Positions 37,152 through 45,666 of a stretch of 64,000 nt of DNA are shown here, in pieces. How positions within the stretch are numbered: position 1 is the stretch's first letter; each line of letters opens with the position of its first letter. Both the position numbers and the translations under genes were made by a program. The notes under the pieces were generated by a model, which was not told where the DNA came from, searched no databases, and saw only the letters and a program-made list of their open reading frames with translations. The DNA comes from Allokutzneria sp. NRRL B-24872. Lineage in GTDB: Bacteria > Actinomycetota > Actinomycetes > Mycobacteriales > Pseudonocardiaceae. The stretch lies in NCBI RefSeq assembly GCF_002155965.1, contig NZ_MUMH01000069.1, forward strand, positions 1 to 64,000. The letters run 5' to 3'.

Positions 37152-38105
37152 TCAGCCGCGCGGCGCCATCCCGCTGACCTGGTAGATCCGATCGATCACG
37201 CGCATGTTGGCGATGGCGTCGGCCCCGCCGGTGACCGGCGCGGGGCCGCCTCGGAGGGCGTCGGCGAAGGCCGCGAGCTGGCAGTCGAACGTCGTCGGCA
37301 GCTGGTCAACGGCCTCCGGTTCACCCCCGTTCACGCTGATCAGCGCGCCCGCCTGGGGGAGCGTCGGGTTGGTCACGTGCACTCGCCCATGCTCGCCGAC
37401 GACGGTCAGCGTGATCTCCGGTCCGGCCGTCATCGAGCAGCGCACCTCAGCCGCACCACCACCCGGAAGAGCGAGGCTTGCGGCCATGGCAACGTCCACG
37501 CCCGGCACCTCTTGGACGGCCTCCGCACGCACGACCTCGGGCTCCACGCCGGTCAGCGTGCGGATCAGGTGCACGGGATAACAGCCGAGGTCCATCAGCG
37601 CGCCGCCCGCGAGCGCCGAGTTGTGCCGGAAGTCGGAGCGGTCGGGGATCGGCACGTTCGACACGGCCTCGATCGTGCTGATCGCGCCGAGCCCCGCGAC
37701 GAGGTCGGCCAGCCGCGCGGTCAGCGGGTGGTAGCGGTAGTGGAACGCCTCCATCAGCACGCGGTCCCCGGCAGCGGCGACCATCGTTTCGGCTTCGCGG
37801 GCGTTCGAGGCGAAAGGCTTCTCCACCAACACGTTCCGCCCGGCGCGGAGTGCGGCGATCGACCACTCGGCGTGTGCGGACGGCGGCAGTGCGACGTACA
37901 CGGCGTCGAGCGACGAGTCCTTGACCAAGGCCGTGTAGTCCTTGTGCGCCTTGGCAATTCCGTGCTTTCGCGCGTAGTCCTGCGCGCGTTCGTGGTCGCG
38001 GGCGGCGATGGCGGCGACCTCGAAGCCGTTCGCTCGCGCGGGCGCGATCACGGCCTTCTCGGCGATGCGGCCCGCGCCCAGGATGCCGATGCGGAGGTCA
38101 GGCAC
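37152..38105 (-). CDS. Gfo/Idh/MocA-family NAD(P)-dependent oxidoreductase
   Basis: 317-aa oxidoreductase with an N-terminal Rossmann fold ([15 protein letters not shown]), the family signature [11 protein letters not shown] near residue 95, and the sheet domain containing [17 protein letters not shown], which includes the usual catalytic His. Substrate unknown; related enzymes act on inositols, sugars and aminocyclitols. It overlaps the adenosylhomocysteinase-like gene by 8 nt, so the two work together under the LacI regulator. Confidence 0.88.
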   Translation of the reverse strand: MPDLRIGILGAGRIAEKAVIAPARANGFEVAAIAARDHERAQDYARKHGIAKAHKDYTALVKDSSLDAVYVALPPSAHAEWSIAALRAGRNVLVEKPFASNAREAETMVAAAGDRVLMEAFHYRYHPLTARLADLVAGLGAISTIEAVSNVPIPDRSDFRHNSALAGGALMDLGCYPVHLIRTLTGVEPEVVRAEAVQEVPGVDVAMAASLALPGGGAAEVRCSMTAGPEITLTVVGEHGRVHVTNPTLPQAGALISVNGGEPEAVDQLPTTFDCQLAAFADALRGGPAPVTGGADAIANMRVIDRIYQVSGMAPRG

Positions 38106-39231
38106 GGGTGCTCCTCAAAGAGACGTAGTCGGTGGCGACGCGGTCGTCGATCGCCGTGGGCACTGGCACGACGCAGGATTCCGGCCCGACCACCCCTGTT
38201 GCGACGGCTTCGAGGCAGCGGCTCTGCAACGCGAAACCCAGGTCCATCGACTCCACGGAGTTGCCCAGCGCGCGCGGCCCCGCGAGGTTCACCATGTGCC
38301 CGCCGCCGAGCAGGAAGAGCCGTTTGCCGTCGCGCAGCCGCACGCTGTCGATGCCCTCCGCTCCCGGCGTCACCACCGCGTCGCCGAGGTCGATCTCGTC
38401 GGGGAAGTGACCGGCGTTCGCCAGGATCGTGTCCGCGTTGAGCAGCGCCAAGTCCTCCGGCCCCAGCACATCGCGTGCTCCGGTCACCGTCACGACGACC
38501 TCGGCGGTGCTCAGCGCGGCGGCTCGATCCAGCACGTCGAAGCCGTCCAGGTGCGCGCGCAGCCGGGCCACCGGGTCGACCTCGATCACCGAAACCACCG
38601 CGTGCGCCTGCCGGAAGCACTCCGCGACGCCTCGCCCGCACGCTCCGTACCCCAAAATGGTGACACGCGCGCCGTGCGGCGTCCGGTTGGTGATGCGCAG
38701 GAACGACTCGAGGACGCTGAGCCCGACCGCGCGCGTGTTCTCCGCGAACTGCTTGATCGGGCTGTCGTTGACCACGAGCACCGGCTTGTTCAGCTCCGCC
38801 CGCAGCGGTTCCAAGCGCATCCGACCCGACGTGGTCTCCTCGGTGCCGCCGAGCAGCCGCTCGTACGGGCGCGCCAGGTAGCGCTCGAGCAGCTCGCCAC
38901 CGTTGTCCAGCACCAGGTGTGGCTCCGCGTCGAGCACGCTGTCCAGCTCGGCGAGGTGGGTGTCGTGGTTGGTCGTGGTGCTGCCGACCACGCGAATCCC
39001 GTGCTCGCGGAGGTACTCCACGGTCTCGGATTGCGTGCTGTTGAGGTTGCCCGCCGCGACGATCTCGGCACCGCCCCTGCGCAGCGCCAGCAACAGCGCG
39101 GCCGTCTTGGGTTCGAGGTGGATGGCGGTGCCGATGACCATGTGCGCGAAGGGGCGTGTGCGGTCGAACTCGTCGCCGATCGCCGACAGCAGGCCGCAGC
39201 TGCCGACCACCCAGGGGATACGTGAGAGCAC
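38098..39231 (-). CDS. S-adenosylhomocysteine hydrolase-like protein
   Basis: About 377 aa, shorter than true AhcY (about 430-490). Recognisable AhcY-like parts are HLEPKTAALLLALRRGGAEI, NLNSTQSETVEYL, DNGGELLERY, VVNDSPIKQFAEN and the NAD loop GYGACGRG. Divergence and size suggest a paralogue with a different substrate, not the methyl-cycle enzyme. Start uncertain: GTG 39231 was used; an upstream TTG at 39252 lies inside the operator. Divergent from lacI and overlapping the Gfo/Idh gene. Confidence 0.8.
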   Translation of the reverse strand: MLSRIPWVVGSCGLLSAIGDEFDRTRPFAHMVIGTAIHLEPKTAALLLALRRGGAEIVAAGNLNSTQSETVEYLREHGIRVVGSTTTNHDTHLAELDSVLDAEPHLVLDNGGELLERYLARPYERLLGGTEETTSGRMRLEPLRAELNKPVLVVNDSPIKQFAENTRAVGLSVLESFLRITNRTPHGARVTILGYGACGRGVAECFRQAHAVVSVIEVDPVARLRAHLDGFDVLDRAAALSTAEVVVTVTGARDVLGPEDLALLNADTILANAGHFPDEIDLGDAVVTPGAEGIDSVRLRDGKRLFLLGGGHMVNLAGPRALGNSVESMDLGFALQSRCLEAVATGVVGPESCVVPVPTAIDDRVATDYVSLRSTRA

Positions 39232-39246
39232 GAGCGGAGCGTGCGG

Positions 39247-39276
39247 CGTCAAACGTTTGACGTCAAGCGTGTGACC
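39247..39276. promoter_or_regulatory. Tandem LacI operators
   Basis: CGTCAAACGTTTGACG at 39247-39262 is a perfect 16-bp palindrome with the central CG typical of LacI sites. An imperfect copy, CGTCAAGCGTGTGACC, follows at 39261-39276, centre to centre 14 bp. TAAGCT at 39277-39282 would be a -10 placing the lacI transcript start on its ATG. Confidence 0.82.
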
Positions 39277-39288
39277 TAAGCTGCGCCA

Positions 39289-40281
39289 ATGGTTCGTGAG
39301 GGCAGGATCGGCGCGCGCGAGGTCGCTGAGCACGCGGGGTGCTCTGTCTCGGCGGTGTCCCTGGTGGTCAACGGCAAGGACTCCGGCCGGATCTCGGCGG
39401 AGCTGCGCGAACGCGTCCTCGCCGCGGTCACCGAGCTGGACTATCGGCCGAACCGCTCCGCGCGAAGCCTGGTCACCGGCGACTCCGGCACGATCTGCGT
39501 GGTCCTGCCCGATCCCGCCAACCCGTTCTTCGGCGACGTCCTGGCCGGGCTCGGCGCCGCGATCGGTGACGGGCACACGCTCGCGCTGGTGCTGCCGACC
39601 TCCGGCACCGACTACGACCAGCGGACGGTGCTGCGCGCGTACTCGCTCGACTCGGCGGGGGTCGTGCTGATCAGCCCGGGCGAGCCGGTCCTGCGCGGCC
39701 TCGTGCCGAGGTGCCCGACGATCGTCGTCGACGCTCCCGGGCGCACTCCGGCGCTGCCCCGGGTGGACCTGGACACCGTCGCAGCGGGCGAGCTGATCAG
39801 CGACCACCTCACCGGGCTCGGCCATCGCGGTTTCGGCTACATCGGGCCGAAGAGCGACAAGCCGACCTTCCGCACACGCCGCTCCGCGTTCCTGGACCGG
39901 GTCGCCGACGCCGACGTGGTGCGCACCCTCGACCTGCCCGACTGGGACCCGCTCGCCGCCGCCGTGACGACGGCGGCGGTGCTGCCGGGCTGGCTGGAGT
40001 CCGGCGTGACGGCCGTGGTCTGCGCGGACGACCTGCTCGGCTACGGCGTGCTCACCGCGCTGGACCGGCTCGGCCGCACCGGGATCGCCGTGGTCGGGAT
40101 GGGCGATCTGCCGTTCTCCCAGCTGTGCCGCCCGGCGCTGACCTCGGTCGACTTCGGCGGGCGCCGAGCGGGGGAGCTGGCGGGCCGGTCACTGCTCTCC
40201 TGGATCGATACGGGGGAGCGGCCCCGCCGGGTTCGGGTGCCTGCCAAGCTGATCGTCCGCGCTTCCAGCGACAAGGGATGA
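39289..40281 (+). CDS. LacI-family transcriptional regulator
   Basis: 330-aa regulator with an N-terminal LacI helix-turn-helix (AREVAEHAGCSVSAVSLVVN), hinge (VTELDYRPNRSARSL) and periplasmic-binding-protein-like effector domain. The usual LacI C-terminal signature PLTSVDF is present as PALTSVDFGGRRAGELAG. Probably leaderless. Likely represses the divergent adenosylhomocysteinase-like/oxidoreductase operon through the tandem palindromes. The tyrosine phosphatase follows 4 bp after its stop. Confidence 0.93.
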   Translation: MVREGRIGAREVAEHAGCSVSAVSLVVNGKDSGRISAELRERVLAAVTELDYRPNRSARSLVTGDSGTICVVLPDPANPFFGDVLAGLGAAIGDGHTLALVLPTSGTDYDQRTVLRAYSLDSAGVVLISPGEPVLRGLVPRCPTIVVDAPGRTPALPRVDLDTVAAGELISDHLTGLGHRGFGYIGPKSDKPTFRTRRSAFLDRVADADVVRTLDLPDWDPLAAAVTTAAVLPGWLESGVTAVVCADDLLGYGVLTALDRLGRTGIAVVGMGDLPFSQLCRPALTSVDFGGRRAGELAGRSLLSWIDTGERPRRVRVPAKLIVRASSDKG

Positions 40282-40285
40282 CTGA

Positions 40286-41002
40286 ATGACTGAGCTGGCC
40301 AACGCCAGGGACCTCGGCGGCCTGCCAACGGCGGACGGGCGCACCACGCGGGCGGGCGTGCTGTACCGCTCCGACGCGCCGCACGAGGGTGACGGCGGAC
40401 CGGGCCTGCCGAACTGGCCACCGGCCCTGGTGATCGACCTCAGGGCCACCGCGGAGCACTCCGGGGCCGCGCACCCGCTCGCCGGGCCTGACACGTCCGT
40501 GCGGCGCATCCCGCTGCTCGAAGCCGTCGTCGCCGACCTCAACGAGCCCTCCACCCCGGTCTCGCCCGCCGCCAAGGACCTCGCCGCCGTGTACGTCGGC
40601 ATGCTCAAGGCCTCCGCCGCCGAGTTCGTCGAGGTGCTGCGCCTGATCGCGGTGGCGGAGGGACCGGTGCTCGTGCACTGCGCCGCCGGCAAGGATCGCA
40701 CCGGGGTCGCCGTGGCCCTGGCGCTCTCCGCTGTCGGTGTTGACCGCGAGGCGATCGTGGCCGACTACGTGCGCACCCAGGCGAACATGGAGGCGGTGAT
40801 CTCTCGGATGATGGGCGGCGTGCTGTTGCCCGAAGGCATGGACTTCGAGCCCGTGCGCCACCTCTTCGAGGCTCCCGCTCGCGCCATGGAGGCCGTCCTC
40901 GACCGCCTGCAAGCACATCCGGACGGTCCCCGGGGCTGGCTCGACGAACAGGGCCTCAGCCCCAGCACCCTCGACCGCCTCACCACCCGCCTCGTCGGCT
41001 AA
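40286..41002 (+). CDS. Tyrosine/phosphoinositide phosphatase (PtpB-like)
   Basis: 238-aa dual-type tyrosine phosphatase. The P-loop HCAAGKDRTG holds the nucleophilic Cys; its Lys after AAG is typical of the PtpB-like group with phosphoinositide activity. The N-terminal NARDLGGLPTADGRTTRAGV motif is also standard. No signal peptide is visible. AAGGGA precedes the ATG. Cotranscribed with lacI by position; a regulatory link is not evident. Confidence 0.9.
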   Translation: MTELANARDLGGLPTADGRTTRAGVLYRSDAPHEGDGGPGLPNWPPALVIDLRATAEHSGAAHPLAGPDTSVRRIPLLEAVVADLNEPSTPVSPAAKDLAAVYVGMLKASAAEFVEVLRLIAVAEGPVLVHCAAGKDRTGVAVALALSAVGVDREAIVADYVRTQANMEAVISRMMGGVLLPEGMDFEPVRHLFEAPARAMEAVLDRLQAHPDGPRGWLDEQGLSPSTLDRLTTRLVG

Positions 41003-41082
41003 GAGAAGCGAACACCGAACACCGGCGTTGGTCAGGCGCAGCCGGACCACGCTGGTTCGGAAGGAACTCGCACCGTAGGGGG

Positions 41083-41105
41083 TTCGGGGGAGTCGCTCCC
41101 CCGAA
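41083..41105 (+). terminator. Hairpin terminator after the phosphatase
   Basis: Perfect 10-bp stem TTCGGGGGAG/CTCCCCCGAA with a 3-nt loop. Confidence 0.7.
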
Positions 41106-41315
41106 GTCATCACCGCCCGACCCGGGCGAGCGCTCTTCGCGAGCACGCGTCGCCTAGTCGGAAGGCCGGACCCGCCCCCGACGGGTCCGACCTCCCGGGG
41201 TGAGCGAACGCCCGAGCAGAAGCGCGGGTGTCCGCGAAGTTCGTGTCAGGCAATCGTTGACTTTGCCGTGACTCAGGTCACACGTCAACGCTGCCGTTGG
41301 GGTGGTTCCCGTGCT

Positions 41316-41360
41316 CAACGACGGCGAACCCCACCCCTGCCGCGGGGTTCGCCGTCGTTG
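41316..41360. terminator. Large hairpin terminator of the sigma factor gene
   Basis: Perfect 17-bp stem CAACGACGGCGAACCCC/GGGGTTCGCCGTCGTTG with an 11-nt loop, directly downstream of the sigma factor stop codon. Confidence 0.85.
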
Positions 41361-41370
41361 AAGTCCCGGT

Positions 41371-42345
41371 CTAGCTGGCGTAGGCGCGCAGCTTCTCGGC
41401 GCGCTCGCCCTGGCGGAGCTTGGACATGACCTCGCGCTCGATCTGCCGCACCCGCTCGCGGGAGAGGCCGAACAGGCGGCCGATCTGGTCCAGCGTCTTG
41501 GGCTGGCCGTCGTCGAGGCCGTAGCGCAGCCGGATCACGTGCTGCTCGCGGTCGTCCAAAGTGGACAGAACACGGCGCAGGTCGGCCTGCAGCAGCGTGG
41601 AGATGACCGCGCTCTCGGCGTCAGTGGCATCGGAGTCCTCGATGAAGTCGCCCAGCGGGGCGTCCTCCTCGGTGCCCACCGGCATGTCCAGGCTCACCGG
41701 GTCGCGCGCGTGGTCGAGCAGGTCGGAGATCTTGCCCTGCGGCAGCCCGGACTCCGCGGCCAGCTCCTCGTGCGTGGCCTCGCGGCCCAGCTGCTGGTGC
41801 AGGTCGCGCTTGATCCTGGCGAGCTTGTTCACCTGCTCCACCAGGTGGACGGGCAGCCGGATGGTGCGGCCCTGGTCGGCCATGCCCCTGGTGATGGCCT
41901 GGCGGATCCACCACGTGGCGTAGGTGGAGAACTTGAAACCCTTGGTGTAGTCGAACTTCTCCACCGCGCGGATCAGACCCAGGTTCCCCTCCTGGATCAG
42001 GTCCAGCAGCGGCATCCCGCGACCGGTGTAGCGCTTGGCCAGCGAGACCACCAGGCGCAGGTTCGCCTCCAGCAGGTGGTTCTTGGCGCGGTGGCCGTCC
42101 CGGATGAGCGCCTTGAGGTCCGCCTTGCGCTGCGGCGCAAGGGACTTCGCGGTCTCCAGCATGTGCTGGGCGAAGACCCCGGCCTCGATCCGCTTGGCCA
42201 GCTCGACCTCGTCGGCGGCGGTGAGCAGCGCTGTCTTGCCGATGCCGTTGAGGTAGACCCGGACCAGGTCGGCTGCCGGTCCCTGCGCGTCGAGGTCGAT
42301 CTCGGTGTGCGCGTTGAGTTCGGTTGCGGTCTGCGGGACGGTCAT
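41371..42345 (-). CDS. sigB: RNA polymerase sigma factor, SigB/HrdA-type (group 2 sigma-70)
   Basis: 324-aa sigma factor without the long N-terminal extension of the primary factor. Region 1.2 ([20 protein letters not shown]), region 2 ([40 protein letters not shown]), region 3 and region 4 ([20 protein letters not shown]) are complete. GGAGGAAG precedes ATG 42345. In mycobacteria and corynebacteria sigB sits next to ideR/dtxR (established); here the two are about 40 kb apart with accessory genes between. Confidence 0.93.
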   Translation of the reverse strand: MTVPQTATELNAHTEIDLDAQGPAADLVRVYLNGIGKTALLTAADEVELAKRIEAGVFAQHMLETAKSLAPQRKADLKALIRDGHRAKNHLLEANLRLVVSLAKRYTGRGMPLLDLIQEGNLGLIRAVEKFDYTKGFKFSTYATWWIRQAITRGMADQGRTIRLPVHLVEQVNKLARIKRDLHQQLGREATHEELAAESGLPQGKISDLLDHARDPVSLDMPVGTEEDAPLGDFIEDSDATDAESAVISTLLQADLRRVLSTLDDREQHVIRLRYGLDDGQPKTLDQIGRLFGLSRERVRQIEREVMSKLRQGERAEKLRAYAS

Positions 42346-42585
42346 CGGGCTTCCTCCCCGGTAGGTGGCTCCTGGCGGTGCAACGCCGTGGCGCGGCGCG
42401 CTGTGTGCGGCGCCTGCGCTCCCTTGCGCGGCGAGCCTCGGCAGGTCGGGTCCCCCCTGGGGTATCCGCGCTGTCTCGGCTGGACACTTGGAGAACGACC
42501 ACGATCTCGTTTTCGTTCCCGTGTCTCGCAATTAGCAAGACGCGACTTCGAGTCGCGCGGTTGCCCAGCCGAGCCTGAGGATTGT

Positions 42586-42611
42586 CTGAGAGAACTCCGT
42601 CCCTCTCTCAG
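42586..42611 (-). terminator. Hairpin after dtd, in the sigB upstream region
   Basis: CTGAGAGA/TCTCTCAG, 8-bp stem with a 10-nt loop. The rest of 42346-42618 is the sigB leader and promoter region; it also holds CGCGACT-TCG-AGTCGCG at 42541-42557, a possible operator or attenuator. Confidence 0.55.
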
Positions 42612-42618
42612 GACGCGC

Positions 42619-43044
42619 TCAGATGTCGAGCATGACGGTGAACGGACCGTCGTTCACGCTCTCCACCTCCATGGCGGCGCGGAAACGCCCGGTGCTCACT
42701 CGTGCGCCGCGGCTGAGAAGATCCTCAGTTACGGCCTGTACCAACGGTTCCGCGTGTTCAGGACGTGCGGCGGCGGTCCACGAAGGACGGCGGCCCTTGC
42801 GCGTTTCCCCGTAGAGCGTGAACTGACTCACCACCAGAAGTGGCGCTCCGGTGCTCGCGCAGGACTGCTCGTCGCGCAGCACCCGCAGCTCGAACAGCTT
42901 GCGTGCCATGGTCGCGGCCTGCTCCGGCCCATCGGTGTGCGTGACCCCCAGCAGCACCAGCAGTCCCGGCTCGTCGATCTCTCCGACGACCTCGCCGTCC
43001 ACCGTCACCCGCGCGCGAGTGACCCGCGTCACCACAGCCCTCAT
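42619..43044 (-). CDS. dtd: D-aminoacyl-tRNA deacylase
   Basis: 141-aa homodimeric editing enzyme that hydrolyses D-aminoacyl-tRNAs. It has the full length and both active-site motifs, SQFTLYG and NDGPFT (the cross-subunit Gly-Pro motif). Start ATG with no overlap to other genes. Monocistronic, upstream of sigB. Confidence 0.95.
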   Translation of the reverse strand: MRAVVTRVTRARVTVDGEVVGEIDEPGLLVLLGVTHTDGPEQAATMARKLFELRVLRDEQSCASTGAPLLVVSQFTLYGETRKGRRPSWTAAARPEHAEPLVQAVTEDLLSRGARVSTGRFRAAMEVESVNDGPFTVMLDI

Positions 43045-43146
43045 TCACCGATCCTTCCACGGGGTTCACCGGAATCCGCGGCCGTGTCCGGGCGTGATGT
43101 CGTCCTGAGGGGTTACACCGGAGTGGTCCGGAACGACAGGGGAGGC

Positions 43147-44211
43147 ATGACTGTGCGGATCGACCACCACGAACTGGGCGGCATGCCGTGGGTGGTGGCG
43201 CGGGGGGACCGGCAGACGGTGTTCAGGGCGCTCGGGACGGAGTTCGCGGAGCGGGTGCGGGCACTGGTGCTCGGCCTGCCTGAAATGCCCGGTGTGCGCC
43301 GCTTCGAGGCCATGGGGGACGGAGCGCGCGAGCTGGACGAGCTGATCCGGCTGACGGAACAGGGGGCGCCACAGCAGTACGCGGAACTGGCCGCCTTGGC
43401 CGAGGGCGCGGACATGCCGCTGCGCACCCTTCTCTTAGCCAACCTGCGCGGTGATGTGCCCAACGAGGTCACCACCGCCGGGTGCTCCGACGTGCTGTGG
43501 CGTGGACAACGCTCAGTGCTCGCCCACAACGAGGACGGCGCGGCGGGGCAGGAGGAGCAGTTGGTGCTGCTGACCCTGCACTTGGACGACGAGCCCACCG
43601 TCACCGCGCTGTGGTACCCGGGTTTCCTGCCCGGCAACGCGTTCACCCTGACCGGCCTGGGCATGGTGTTCGGCCTCGACCACATCCCGCTCGTGCGGCC
43701 GGAGCCCGGCATCGGCAGGCACTTCGTCGCGCGCGGGCTGCACGGCGTGCGCGGTGTCGAGGACGTCGTGCGCTTTCTCGGCCGGAACCCGAGCGCGGGC
43801 GGCTTCGCCTACAACGTCGGCGACCTGGAGACCGGGCGCCTGCTCCAGGTGGAGAGCGCCAGCGGTGACATCGCCATGCACGAACCCGACGCCGCCAAGC
43901 CTTGGGCGTGGCACACCAACCACCTGCGGTACCTGACCGAACGGCCGGACAGGGCCAGCCCGTCCAGCGTCGCCAGGGCGCAGGCGCTCACCAGGCTGCC
44001 CGTGCCGAAGACCGAGCCCGACGCGACGTGGTTCCTCGACGTCCTCACCAGGCCCACTCCGCGCGGCGTCTACCGCGACCCGGTGCCGGGCGACCCGTCC
44101 GCGACCCTGTGCTCCTTCGTCGCCGACCTGACCGCTCGCGAGGTCACCATCGCGCTGCGCGGCGGCACCCCCGTCACGGTCCCCGTCGACCGCCTGCTCA
44201 GCGGCCCCTGA
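43147..44211 (+). CDS. C45-family Ntn-hydrolase (acyl-CoA:6-aminopenicillanate acyltransferase-like)
   Basis: 354-aa member of the self-processing C45 family. The predicted new N-terminal nucleophile after autocleavage is the Cys of TTAGCSDVLW (near residue 114), followed by the conserved AHNEDG motif. Residues before the Cys would form the alpha chain. Fungal relatives acylate penicillin; bacterial ones are mostly amidases of unknown substrate. AGGGGAGG precedes the ATG. No beta-lactam genes are nearby, so a penicillin role is not supported. Confidence 0.85.
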   Translation: MTVRIDHHELGGMPWVVARGDRQTVFRALGTEFAERVRALVLGLPEMPGVRRFEAMGDGARELDELIRLTEQGAPQQYAELAALAEGADMPLRTLLLANLRGDVPNEVTTAGCSDVLWRGQRSVLAHNEDGAAGQEEQLVLLTLHLDDEPTVTALWYPGFLPGNAFTLTGLGMVFGLDHIPLVRPEPGIGRHFVARGLHGVRGVEDVVRFLGRNPSAGGFAYNVGDLETGRLLQVESASGDIAMHEPDAAKPWAWHTNHLRYLTERPDRASPSSVARAQALTRLPVPKTEPDATWFLDVLTRPTPRGVYRDPVPGDPSATLCSFVADLTAREVTIALRGGTPVTVPVDRLLSGP

Positions 44212-44220
44212 AAAGACGGC

Positions 44221-44252
44221 GGGGGCGACCGGCGAGAACGCCGGTCACCCCC
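44221..44252 (+). terminator. Hairpin terminator
   Basis: GGGGGCGACCGGCG/CGCCGGTCACCCCC, 14-bp stem with one mismatch, loop AGAA, 9 bp after the C45 gene. Confidence 0.8.
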
Positions 44253-44258
44253 ACTCCG

Positions 44259-44287
44259 TTCGGCCTGACCCCTGCCGTCAGGCCGAA
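44259..44287. terminator. Second hairpin, overlapping the dadA-like stop
   Basis: Perfect 11-bp stem TTCGGCCTGAC/GTCAGGCCGAA with a 7-nt loop; the right arm contains the stop codon of the minus-strand oxidase gene. Confidence 0.7.
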
Positions 44288-45561
44288 CGGCGCACGAGGG
44301 AGCGGAGGCCGCCCCGGTGCGGGTTGAAGGGGTGCAGCGCGGCCGGCGCCTTGCCGGTCACCATCTGCTCGGCGAGCAGCTGACCGGTCAGCGGGCCCAG
44401 GGTCACGCCCCACATGCCGTGCCCACCGGCGACGTACACGCCGGGCACCTTGGTCTCACCGATGAGCGGGAGGCCGTCCGGGGTGACCGGGCGCGGGCCG
44501 ACCCAGGTCTCCGCCTGCTCGGTCCAGTCGACGCCGGTGAGCAGCTTGCGGGCGGAGTTGACGATCGAGGTCACGCGGCGCGGGTCCAGCGGGGCGTCGG
44601 CGTGGCGGAACTCCATGGTCCCGGCCACCCGCAGCCGCCCCTGGTACGGCGTGCAGGCCACGCGCACGGCCGGGAAGTACACCGGGCACGGCACGTCCTC
44701 GGTCACCGGCACGCTGAAGGAGTAGCCGCGGCCCGCGCGCACCGGCATCTTCACGCCGAGCGGCTTGGCCAGCTCGTCCAGCCAGGAACCGGTCGCCAGC
44801 ACCACGGTGTCGGCGTGCACGGGGTCCCCGGCGTAGGCCTCGACGGTGACGCCCTTCGGGCCGTGCCGCAGGGTGCGGGCGGTGAAGCCGGTGCGGATCT
44901 CGCCGCCGCGCTCGCGCACTGCGTCGGCAAGCGCCTGGGTGAAGGCGCCCGGGTCGATGTAGCGCTGGCCGTCCAGCCGCAGCGCCAGCTCCACGTTGCC
45001 GCTGACCTGCGGGACCGCCTTGCGCACCTCGGCGCCGGAGAGTTCGGTGAAGTTGATCTCCTGGCCCGCCTGGTTGATCAGCTCCAGCTCGTGGCGCAGG
45101 TCGGCGGCCTGCTCGGCGCGCTCGAAGGCGGCCATGATCGGCGCGTCCACGGTCTTGGCGGCGACACCGTTGTTGGTGAGCACGTCGAAGGCGTCCAGCG
45201 CGCCCGCGTTGACCGGCAGGTAGTGCCGCATCGCCTTGCGCCACTGGGGCATCGTGCAGTGCGCGGCGAAGCGGGTGAGGAACGCCCACAGCTTCGGGTC
45301 CGGCTTGGTGGGCACGTACAGCGGCGCGTCCGGGTCCATCAGCGAGCGGAAGCCGTAGCGCAGCACGCTCGGCTCCGGCAGCGGGATCGCCAGGCCGGGG
45401 GAGATCCAGCCGGCGTTGCCCCACGACGCGCCCGCGCCGACCTCGGAGCGCTCGACGACGGTCACCTCGACGCCGTGCTCCTGGAGGAACCAGGCGACGG
45501 AGAGGCCGACGATGCCTCCGCCGACGACGACGGCGGTGCGCGGCTGTCCAGCTGCGGTCAC
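44278..45561 (-). CDS. D-amino acid dehydrogenase-like FAD oxidoreductase (DadA type)
   Basis: 427-aa flavoprotein that would oxidatively deaminate D-amino acids to 2-oxo acids and ammonia. FAD-binding GxGxxG near the N-terminus (VVVGGGIVGLSVAWFL) with the ERSEVGAGASWGNAGWISPG loop typical of DadA, and a C-terminal GVYVAGGHGMWGVTLGP. Start GTG 45561 chosen for its GGGAGG site. The divergent or adjacent PucR regulator on the same strand upstream is the likely regulator. Confidence 0.88.
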   Translation of the reverse strand: MTAAGQPRTAVVVGGGIVGLSVAWFLQEHGVEVTVVERSEVGAGASWGNAGWISPGLAIPLPEPSVLRYGFRSLMDPDAPLYVPTKPDPKLWAFLTRFAAHCTMPQWRKAMRHYLPVNAGALDAFDVLTNNGVAAKTVDAPIMAAFERAEQAADLRHELELINQAGQEINFTELSGAEVRKAVPQVSGNVELALRLDGQRYIDPGAFTQALADAVRERGGEIRTGFTARTLRHGPKGVTVEAYAGDPVHADTVVLATGSWLDELAKPLGVKMPVRAGRGYSFSVPVTEDVPCPVYFPAVRVACTPYQGRLRVAGTMEFRHADAPLDPRRVTSIVNSARKLLTGVDWTEQAETWVGPRPVTPDGLPLIGETKVPGVYVAGGHGMWGVTLGPLTGQLLAEQMVTGKAPAALHPFNPHRGGLRSLVRRSA

Positions 45562-45666
45562 GGTGGCCTCCCTCACGTGTTCTGGCCCGATGGCAGAAAC
45601 TATGAGCTGGGAAAACACCGAAGACACTGGCACGTCCGGACAAATATCGGCGCCCGGTTTGTGCTC

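Larger units (their letters stand above)
41003..41370. other. Intergenic region between phosphatase and sigma factor genes
   Basis: 368 bp without a supported gene. It holds a terminator hairpin at 41083-41105, a GGACCCG/CGGGTCC dyad near 41173-41192, and the large bidirectional terminator at 41316-41360. No tRNA or small coding frame with a ribosome site was found. Confidence 0.6.

Noticed and set aside
41119-41140. Third member of the AGCGCT-centred palindrome family (GAGCGCTC near 41128).
   Set aside because: The flanks do not form long complementary arms.
41003-41370. tRNA or other structured RNA in the gap before sigB.
   Set aside because: Hairpins are explained as terminators; no cloverleaf or T-loop consensus was seen.
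43147-44211. Beta-lactam biosynthetic cluster.
   Set aside because: Only the C45 fold supports it; no synthetase or isopenicillin N synthase genes are nearby.
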